From CF-161 sp035259145 (GTDB lineage Bacteria > Chloroflexota > Dormibacteria > Dormibacterales > Dormibacteraceae), in NCBI GenBank assembly GCA_035259145.1, contig DATFWQ010000240.1, positions 1 through 13,272 of the forward strand: DNA of 13,272 nucleotides, written 5' to 3'. This document shows positions 8,147-13,272 of the stretch, piece after piece. Each line of letters begins with the position of its first letter. Position 1 is the stretch's first letter. Under the pieces are notes generated by a model. It had not been told where the DNA came from and did not search any database. It worked only from the letters and a program-made list of their open reading frames with translations. Position numbers and translations under genes: made by a program.

Positions 8147-9241
8147 TCAGCCCCGGCTGTACTGCTCGTACGTGAGCACGAGATATGCGGCCCGATCGCC
8201 GGTATGGATAGAAAGGAGGCTCGGGTAGAGACAATTGGGCTGTTCGGGGGTAACAGGTATCTCGTAAGTTAGTCGTCCCACGGCGACCTGGTCAGGAGCC
8301 AGGCTGCCAGCCGGCTCCACGCCTGATGCCGGGAGTAGGTGCACCTGGCCACCCGCAGTTTCAAGTGTCAGGGTGTACGCGAGGCCACGCGGCATCCTGT
8401 TCTCCAGCCTGAGGTCGATAGCCATCGTCAGGCAATCCCATGCGCTCGGCGACGGGTGGAGCTCGGTGACGGAAAGAAGCAGGCCGCCGATTGACAGTGC
8501 CGGCGCGGGCGGCATCCGGGGATAGGCCCGGCAGGCCCAGACCTGCCCGCAGGAGCCGACCCTCGCGTCGGCGTCAGCGCAGGGCGGCGGGCCGGGCTGG
8601 CGATCGCACCAGCCGATAAGTGTCTGGTCGGGTTGGATCACCATCTCCGGCGGCGGTGGGTCGATTGGCGGCACCTGGTTCACGTTGCTGTAGTTCACGT
8701 GAACCAGATGAGCCGGCTCGCTCCCCAGTCGCTCGATCGCCCTGCGCGGCGAGCCGTCCACGCCGATCCAGATATCGGGTATGCCATTCGGACCGTCCCT
8801 GTCCAAATCGTCGTGGAGATGCCACGCGGGTCCTCCTGGCAGGTCGTCGCGGCCCACCAGCCGCATGTACCCTCCCACGTTCCAGACGTCGAGGGCCAGC
8901 GCACGCATGTCCAGTGACGTGGCGTTGCGCAGCCAATGGTCCGACTCGTCTGCCCTTTGATATGTGACGTCGCCGACTTCGATCTGCCTTGCCCTCCCAT
9001 CCGGACCCATCACCCGGTAAGCATCCGGGCGCAAGGCCACGTCCGCCGACAGCGGCCCGTCCTCGAAGTCGCGGACCTCGACGTGGAAGGAGTGCACCTT
9101 GGTCGCGGCCTCGCCGAGGAGGGCCTGCGCATCCCAGAGATTCCGAGCGGCCAGTGTACCGACGGCGAGGAGGACGACGATCTCGACCAGCAGGAGAGCG
9201 ATCAGCCTACGTCGGTCCTTCGCCCCCATGGCCGCAAGCAT
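8147..9241 (-). CDS. Passenger gene: membrane-anchored extracytoplasmic protein with LolA/LppX-like domain
   Basis: The product has 364 residues. A basic start (KDRRR, 8-12) and one hydrophobic helix (about 13-32, LIALLLVEIVVLLAVGTLAA) give an uncleaved anchor or signal with the rest outside the membrane. Residues 45-193 resemble LolA/LppX/LprG-like half-barrels: 'VHSFHVEVRDFEDGPLSADVAL', short strands ending in 'VTYQRADESDHWLR', and the closing 'VNYSNVNQVPPIDPPPP'. These bind lipids or hydrophobic ligands in other proteins. A segment with four Cys (212, 221, 231, 237) follows, and then a beta-rich domain (250-364) resembling DUF4352/immunoglobulin-like modules. The ATG at 9241 has no clear ribosome binding site; an ATG at 9229 is also possible. 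The transposase frame overlaps its start by 40 bp. It lies within the limits of the mobile element and looks like a captured host gene. The domain assignment is tentative. Confidence 0.75.
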   Translation of the reverse strand: MLAAMGAKDRRRLIALLLVEIVVLLAVGTLAARNLWDAQALLGEAATKVHSFHVEVRDFEDGPLSADVALRPDAYRVMGPDGRARQIEVGDVTYQRADESDHWLRNATSLDMRALALDVWNVGGYMRLVGRDDLPGGPAWHLHDDLDRDGPNGIPDIWIGVDGSPRRAIERLGSEPAHLVHVNYSNVNQVPPIDPPPPEMVIQPDQTLIGWCDRQPGPPPCADADARVGSCGQVWACRAYPRMPPAPALSIGGLLLSVTELHPSPSAWDCLTMAIDLRLENRMPRGLAYTLTLETAGGQVHLLPASGVEPAGSLAPDQVAVGRLTYEIPVTPEQPNCLYPSLLSIHTGDRAAYLVLTYEQYSRG

Positions 9242-10915
9242 AGACTCAGAGCCGGGTGTGGGAATCGAACGGGTGTGTCACGGCTCTCCTGAAGTGACGC
9301 CAGTCGCGCTGCGATTGCGTGGTTGAGAGGCTGTTCAGCGGCATAGCGGGAACGGTGGACGCGCTCATGCTCGTGCGCGAGGTGGTAGCGCCAGTACTGC
9401 TGGAAGTCGCCGTTACTGACGACCGCACGCATCTTGAGGACGGCTTCGGCGCCCCCGAGACCCCATCGAGCACCGGTGATGTCCATGCGGTCTTTGACCA
9501 GGTGCCGGCAGGCGCCCTCGATGACCCCGGTGGCGATCGGCCACCCGCGCTCGAGGGCGGTGGGGTAGTCGAGGTACGGCCTCTTGTTGACGAGGTAGCC
9601 GGCGCACTCATCGATGGTCGCTCGGGCGGCGCAGTCAAGGCGCTCCCGGGCAGCCGCACGTCGGAGGGCGGCTGCAACTCCATCGGCGTGCCCCTTCAGG
9701 ACCGCCAGAGCCAGGTCCCGGACCCAGCGCTCGGCATCGGGGTCGCCCTCGTTGAAGAAGCACCAGGCCGCCTTCCACAGGTACTCCAGGACGTGGACGA
9801 AGTCGACCACGATGGTCACGACCACCTGGCGGGCGTGGGCCTCGGCCTGGATGCGCTCGATCTGGTGGTTGTGCCGTCGACGAGGGCGACCCAGGTGCGG
9901 CAGTGCTCAGGGTCGCGGCGGTCGGCCTCGTCGAAGACCCGGCTCACGACGGTGGCGGCGTCCTCTGCACGCTGGCCGTCAGCCACTTGTTGCGAGCGCG
10001 CGCGGCGGGCCGGGCGGCATGCTCCCGGTGGCGGGAGTCGGCCAGGATGTCGTCAGGGGTGCGGGGAACGGGCTCGGCGTCGTAGACGGCGCCGACCTCG
10101 GCCATGCGCTTGCGGTTCCGCTTCTCGCCCTTCGAGAGCCGGGTGGCGAGCTTGGTCGTGCTCCGCGCCGCGGCCTGGGCGGTGGCGACGCGCAGAGCGT
10201 CCGGACGCATGACCACGCCCTTGCCGTCGCAGGAGATGACGAGAACGTCGTCCGGCTCGCCGGCCGTCCGCTTCCGCTCCTCATAGAAGGCGTCGATGTC
10301 GGTCGCCGCTCGCTGGACCAACTCCTCCAACTGGCGCTTGCCCAGGCGTTGTCCGGTACTCCGCAGAATCGCCTCCCGGACGTCGTCAAAGGAGCCGCGC
10401 GTCCCCTTCAGGACGGCCAATCGCCGCAGCCCGTGGGAGTGCAGCTCGACCGGCAGGTTCAGCTCCGCGTCGGCGGGATGCAGGTTGGCGTGGCCCCGCC
10501 GCCGGTAGGCCCGGCGCGAGACCTCGACCTTGCCGAACACGGTCAGCAGCCCGCGCTCGTGGTCAACCTCCGCGCTGCGACGCGCGACTCCGTCGGCGCC
10601 CACCACCGCCTCCAGGCGTTGCTCCCGCTGCGCCCGCAGGTCCAGGTGGTCCTGGAACATCTGGCGGAACAGCTCGCGGCTCTCCACCTCCAGACGCTCC
10701 TCCAGTTCGCCGTGGGCGAACTGGCCTGCCTCCGGCCCCTCCAGCCAGCCCACGATCCTGTCGAATTGATCGCGGGACGCGGTAAAGGGAACCCGCCGAT
10801 GTTGAGCAGCGCCTGTGTGACCAGCCAGTGGAGCCCGTGCCTCGCGCTGTAGAGCCCCTCGACCTGGTCCCAGGCAGGCTCCTCGGGTGGCGGTGGCGGG
10901 GACTATCGTGTGCAA
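9202..10915 (-). pseudogene. ISKra4-family transposase, broken by frameshifts
   Basis: Three frames together give a near-complete DDE transposase. Frame 1 runs to about 9966 ('FTASRDQFDRIVGWLEG', 'HANLHPADAELNLPVELHSHGLRRLA', 'VISCDGKGVVMRPDALR', 'TRLSKGEKRNRKRMAEVGAV', 'ARNKWLTASV'). Frame 2 covers about 9966-9873 ('EDAATVVSRVFDEADRRD', 'TWVALVDG'). Frame 3 covers the rest ('HQIERIQAEAHARQVV', 'TIVVDFVHVLEYLWKAAWCFF', 'RPYLDYPTALERGWPIATGV', 'IEGACRHLVKDRMDITGARW'). The DDE Asp residues are in SCDGKG and VVDFVH, and the Glu is in VIEGACRH. Each junction equals one missing base. A TTG at 10915, 7 nt after GGAGG (10923-10927), is the likely start. A codon-biased stretch at about 10890-10795 lies in another frame, suggesting two further lesions. 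The last codons run through the internal TIR to a stop at 9202. Confidence 0.85.
9271..9299 (+). repeat. Internal TIR-like sequence, probable former right end of the IS
   Basis: GGGTG, then TGTCA, then CGGCTCTCCTGAAGTGACG. With the TGTCA insert left out, it matches the outer end GGGTGCGGCTCCGTTGAAG at 16 of the first 19 positions and GGACG further on. It is inverted relative to the end at 11070 and sits just beyond the conserved transposase C-terminus, where an IS end is expected. Confidence 0.6.
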
Positions 10916-11038
10916 AGCGGCGCCTCCGTGGTTGGGCTTGAACAACCTTCCAACGGGGGCGTCCCCGCTTCAGCTACACGTCGTCGGCGCCACCGCCCCG
11001 GCCGACGACACCGGCAACAGGCCATCCTCTCCAGCCGC
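10916..11038. other. Non-coding segment between the right inverted repeat and the transposase
   Basis: It contains a 9-bp inverted repeat (GTCGTCGGC at 10980-10988, GCCGACGAC at 11001-11009) and a GC-rich partial palindrome CGGGGGCGTCCCCG (10954-10967). Near the transposase start is GGAGG (10923-10927). These may be subterminal transposase-binding or translation-control sites. No gene is supported here; open frames across it on the plus strand are chimeric. Confidence 0.4.
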
Positions 11039-11070
11039 ACCGCGCCGTCCCTTCAACGGAGCCGCACCCC
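11039..11070 (-). repeat. Right terminal inverted repeat
   Basis: Read inwards on the minus strand it starts GGGGTGCGGCTCCGTTGAAG and continues GGACGGCGCGGT. Apart from one extra leading G it pairs with the left end at 7981-8011 at 24 of 31 positions. Confidence 0.82.
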
Positions 11071-11078
11071 TCTGATAT
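11071..11078. repeat. Target site duplication, right copy
   Basis: TCTGATAT directly follows the right inverted repeat. It is identical to 7973-7980 and in the same orientation, and it carries the same reading frame of the split phosphotransferase gene. Confidence 0.9.
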
Positions 11079-11347
11079 CGCACCCAGCCCACGAAGCCGT
11101 GGCCCCCGGCTGCTGGCGCCGGGTGGCCGAGATGTACGCCGCCTGTTACGACGATGAGGCGTTGCTCGGGCGCGCCCGCGTCTATGAGGTGTTGATGGCT
11201 TGCTGGTGGGCCGTCCGGTTCACGCGGATGATCATCGGGCCCGAGCCGAGCCGCCTGTCCGGCAGCCGGCTCGACCCTGCTGATGCGCGCACCAGACAGC
11301 GACGCTACCTGGCGCGTGCCCACGAGCTGCTCGACCGCTCAGGCTGA
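11079..11347 (+). pseudogene. Aminoglycoside phosphotransferase-like protein, 3' fragment
   Basis: This is the missing C-terminal helical part of the gene that begins at 7266. Joined after residue 238, with the split codon completed across the duplicated octamer, the protein continues SHPAHEAVAPGCWRRVAEMY, with later helices 'RARVYEVLMACWWAVRFTRM' and 'ARTRQRRYLARAHELLDRSG'. This is how APH-family kinases end after 'GDPAFELADL'. The joined frame is 984 nt including the stop, giving 327 residues, a normal length. The fragment has no start of its own; the open frame extending into the element upstream is chimeric. Its stop overlaps the end of the convergent DinB-like gene by 9 bp. Confidence 0.87.
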
Positions 11348-11923
11348 GGGAGCGGACCGCGCGGCCTTCGCCTGCGCCAGCACGTCGCGGACCTGATCGC
11401 GATGCGCGTCCGCATGGTTGAGGCCGCCAAGGAAGCGCACAACCGCGTTCGCCGGCCGAGCGCCCTCCCGTGGGGAGTAAGTCTTGTCCAGGTCCGGCTT
11501 GTCGGGCCAGGCTTCCAGCATCGCAAGCTGCATGCGGCGGCTCTCTTCGATCCGCTCACGCAGAAACGCAGCCTCGGTCACCTGCTCCCAGGGCACCTCG
11601 TAGCGGGATCGGCCGGTGACGTCCACGCCGCGGGCAAGCGTGAGTGCTAGCGCGGCAGATTCCTCCGACGATGCCGTCCAGTGGACGATCACGTGTCCGA
11701 GGGTCCACGGCATGTTGACCTCCTCGGCGGTGGCGGCGAATGTGTCGTTTGCAGCCGGGTCTTCTGGCACGAACGTCACGTCCGAGTCGTCGGCGCCGGC
11801 TATGAGTTCGAGGAAGACATCACACATCTCGCCGGCCAGGCTGGCCAGGTCATCCCTGGTCAATCCCTCGGCGATGTCCTCCAGCGCCGTCTCCTTTCTC
11901 CGTACGGGTGCGAAATCGATCAC
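11339..11923 (-). CDS. DinB-like four-helix-bundle protein
   Basis: The product has 194 residues. Predicted helices carry histidines spaced as in DinB/YfiT-type metal-binding bundles: 'MPWTLGHVIVHWTASSEES' (71-89, His77 and His81) and 'GGLNHADAHRDQVRDVL' (167-182, His170 and His174). The family includes DNA-damage-inducible DinB (not the polymerase), YfiT-like hydrolases and thiol-dependent S-transferases such as mycothiol- and bacillithiol-dependent enzymes; many members have no known role. The start is a GTG at 11923 with no strong ribosome binding site. It lies 33 bp downstream of the adenylating-enzyme gene on the same strand, so the two are probably cotranscribed. It overlaps the convergent phosphotransferase remnant at its 3' end. 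Confidence 0.78.
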   Translation of the reverse strand: MIDFAPVRRKETALEDIAEGLTRDDLASLAGEMCDVFLELIAGADDSDVTFVPEDPAANDTFAATAEEVNMPWTLGHVIVHWTASSEESAALALTLARGVDVTGRSRYEVPWEQVTEAAFLRERIEESRRMQLAMLEAWPDKPDLDKTYSPREGARPANAVVRFLGGLNHADAHRDQVRDVLAQAKAARSAPSA

Positions 11924-11956
11924 GTCCGCACAAACCGGAGGCGGCAGCCCTTTGTT

Positions 11957-13272
11957 TCAGTCTGGCTTGCGCGCCCCGCCGCCGTTTGGGTCAGCCGTTG
12001 GCCTGACCTGCACCAGGTCGGTTGTGTAGGTGCCCCGGGGCAGCGTTCCCGACGGCACCAGGACTGGCGCCACGCGGACCTGCAGCTCCTCGCGCACGGC
12101 TTCGCCGATCCGCTGCGCCAGCGGCCGCCACTGGTCGTAGCCGACACCGTTCCTGGCCTCGAGCTCGATCGGGATGGGCTGGTCGAACCGCACCTGATCT
12201 GGGGCCTCCTTCCAGATCCGCAGATGGGGCTCCAGCACGTCGCCAAAGCGCCGTAGCACCACATCGCGGATTGCGCTTGGGAACACCGTCCTCGCCCTGT
12301 ACACGAGCATGTCGTCGGTCCGCCCGACGCAGCAGACTTTGGGCGAGGTCCGGCCACAGGGACATCTCGTGCCGGTCACTTCCAGGTGGTCGGCAGAGCG
12401 ATAGCGAAGCACCGGAGTGGCGTCTCGGTCGAAAGTGGTGTACACCGCCTCACCCTTCACACCCTCGGACCATGGCAAGCGGTCGCCGGTCTCCGGGTCG
12501 ACCAGCTCGGTGATCACGTACTTGCCCGCGTTGAAGTGCATGCCGCTCGCGTCATCACATTCCGACCACATGTTTGCCATGACATCGGCAAGGCCCATCA
12601 TGTCGCGCACCTGAGACCCTCCCCAACCCTCGGAGATCCTTCGCCGGATCTCGGGCTCTGCCAGGCCGGGCTCCCCGAACGTCAGAAGCTTGCGAATGCC
12701 AAGGTCGGCGGCTTTCTTTCCGGCGACCCCATACTCCGCAAGGTTGATAGCGAACGACGTCGTCGTGGACATCGCCGTGACTCGCAACGTAGGCAGCCGG
12801 CTGACCACCTGGTCGGGCGTGTATCCGCCCAGCCAGACCACCACGGCACCCAGGTGACGCAGTCCGTCGGCGAACGACCAGCCGCCGGCGACGGCGGGCA
12901 GATCGACCAGATGCACGACCACGTCGTCTGGGCGCAGGCCCGCGGTCCAGAAGGCGTTTGCGGTGGCGTCGTTCCAGATACTGTGGTCGCGCTGCGTCAG
13001 GGCAAAGAAGAGCGGCTGCCCGCTTGTGCCGGCCGACGAGACGATCTGCACGATGTATTCCTGCGGCACGGCTTGCTGCAGCCCGAGGGGTCGGCCCGGC
13101 GGAGTTTCCTCCTGGGCCCTGCTGAGTGCCGCCCTGGTCGTGAAAGGAATGGTCTCCAGCATGTCGAGCGTCGGTAGACGGCCACGGCTGACCCAGTAGC
13201 CACGCAGGCCACTGCTCCGGCCGGCTCCCGCGAGGAGGTCCCGATACAGCTCCGACCGCTGCGGCAAGGTGT
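11957..13272 (-). CDS. Phenylacetate-CoA ligase/PaaK-like adenylate-forming enzyme, 5' end outside window
   Basis: At least 436 residues are visible. The frame is open to the window edge, and the first possible start (TTG at 13267) begins inside 'LPQRSELYRDLL', which resembles the interior 'SPFYR' region of PaaK proteins, so the start is probably upstream. Counting from that TTG, recognisable parts are the P-loop-like 'SSAGTSGQP' (77-85), 'LTFGEPGL' (196-202), 'MGLADVM' (224-230), 'TPVLRYRSADH' (284-294), a Cys pair in 'RCPCGRT' (301-307) and 'VGRTDDML' (314-321). Known members activate aryl or acyl acids with ATP to CoA thioesters, or make coenzyme F390. The C-terminus ends 'GTLPRGTYTTDLVQV' where family members usually have a Lys ('PR.EGKA.R'), so full ligase activity is uncertain. 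The substrate is unknown. Confidence 0.82.
   Translation of the reverse strand, partial: TLPQRSELYRDLLAGAGRSSGLRGYWVSRGRLPTLDMLETIPFTTRAALSRAQEETPPGRPLGLQQAVPQEYIVQIVSSAGTSGQPLFFALTQRDHSIWNDATANAFWTAGLRPDDVVVHLVDLPAVAGGWSFADGLRHLGAVVVWLGGYTPDQVVSRLPTLRVTAMSTTTSFAINLAEYGVAGKKAADLGIRKLLTFGEPGLAEPEIRRRISEGWGGSQVRDMMGLADVMANMWSECDDASGMHFNAGKYVITELVDPETGDRLPWSEGVKGEAVYTTFDRDATPVLRYRSADHLEVTGTRCPCGRTSPKVCCVGRTDDMLVYRARTVFPSAIRDVVLRRFGDVLEPHLRIWKEAPDQVRFDQPIPIELEARNGVGYDQWRPLAQRIGEAVREELQVRVAPVLVPSGTLPRGTYTTDLVQVRPTADPNGGGARKPD

Larger units (their letters stand above)
7981..11070. mobile_element. ISKra4-family insertion element (3,090 bp) carrying a passenger gene
   Basis: The limits are set by three agreeing observations. 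Identical 8-bp repeats flank the element. Its ends form inverted repeats matching at 24 of 31 positions (GGGTG.GGCTC....GGGACGGCG). The interrupted phosphotransferase gene is restored in frame when the element and one repeat copy are removed. Reading inwards from the right end are a non-coding segment, the transposase pseudogene (10915-9202), an internal TIR-like sequence (9271-9299), a gene for a membrane-anchored protein (9241-8147), and a left end of about 165 bp. The transposase is of ISKra4 type. The 1.8-kb part at 9271-11070 probably represents the original insertion sequence. Because the transposase is frameshifted, the element is probably immobile now unless supplied in trans. Confidence 0.88.

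Noticed and set aside
9263..9270. Target duplication next to the internal TIR-like sequence
   Set aside because: AATCGAAC here does not match TCTGATAT at the right end, so the 1.8-kb part did not insert at this site on its own. The outer end at 7981 is the one with the matching duplication.
9255..9285. GGGAATCGAAC resembles the T-arm of a tRNA read in reverse
   Set aside because: The flanking bases cannot form the 5-bp T-stem, and no acceptor or anticodon arm is present. The sequence is accounted for as transposase C-terminal codons and IS end.
9319..10852. Long plus-strand frames opposite the transposase
   Set aside because: The minus strand carries recognisable DDE transposase blocks. The plus-strand frames are shadows favoured by high GC.
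10910..11347. Plus-strand frame that could be called an intact 145-residue gene
   Set aside because: Its first half lies inside the mobile element (right terminal segment and inverted repeat). Only the part after 11078 is protein-like, and it belongs to the split phosphotransferase gene.

Overview
The window is GC-rich bacterial DNA with strong G/C preference at third codon positions, short intergenic gaps, frequent GTG/TTG starts, and genes arranged in divergent and convergent pairs. Asp-box (BNR) repeat proteins, a secreted LolA/LppX-like protein, several Gfo/Idh/MocA dehydrogenases and GC-rich palindromic intergenic repeats would suit an uncultured soil Chloroflexota, Dormibacterota or actinobacterial lineage. 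No marker gene settles this, so the taxonomic guess is weak.

Layout. (1) 3-1070: the end of a beta-propeller-like Asp-box repeat protein, convergent with a VOC-fold protein (1432-1058). (2) 1058-5414: a divergent sugar/polyol catabolic cluster. On the minus strand are a Gfo/Idh/MocA dehydrogenase (2652-1483), the VOC protein, and upstream of them a stub of a FAD-dependent oxidoreductase (2850-2680). On the plus strand are a xylose-isomerase-like TIM-barrel enzyme (3108-4139) and a second Gfo/Idh/MocA dehydrogenase (4143-5414), spaced as an operon. The pairing of NAD(P)-dependent sugar oxidation with an isomerase/epimerase fits degradation of an unusual sugar, inositol or glycoside. The substrate cannot be read from the sequence. 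(3) 5357-5521: two tandem, hairpin-rich repeat units of about 82 bp. They supply the C-terminus of the second dehydrogenase. (4) 5546-7177: a full-length phosphoglucomutase (pgm), minus strand.

(5) 7266-11347 is the most notable region. An aminoglycoside-phosphotransferase-like (APH/choline-kinase fold) gene is split by a 3,090-bp mobile element at 7981-11070. The element is flanked by an 8-bp direct repeat, TCTGATAT (7973-7980 and 11071-11078). It has imperfect terminal inverted repeats with 24 of 31 positions matching. Removing the element plus one repeat copy rejoins the two halves in frame into a 327-residue protein. The element has an ISKra4-type DDE transposase broken by at least two frameshifts (10915-9202) and a gene for a membrane-anchored extracytoplasmic protein (9241-8147). 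A third TIR-like sequence inside it (9271-9299), interrupted by 5 bp, looks like the former end of a 1.8-kb insertion sequence. This suggests that the IS began using a more distant end and so carried a neighbouring host gene with it.

(6) 11339-13272: a DinB-fold protein and, upstream on the same strand, a phenylacetate-CoA-ligase-like adenylating enzyme that runs off the window edge. The DinB gene overlaps the end of the broken phosphotransferase gene tail to tail, as would be expected of the ancestral arrangement.
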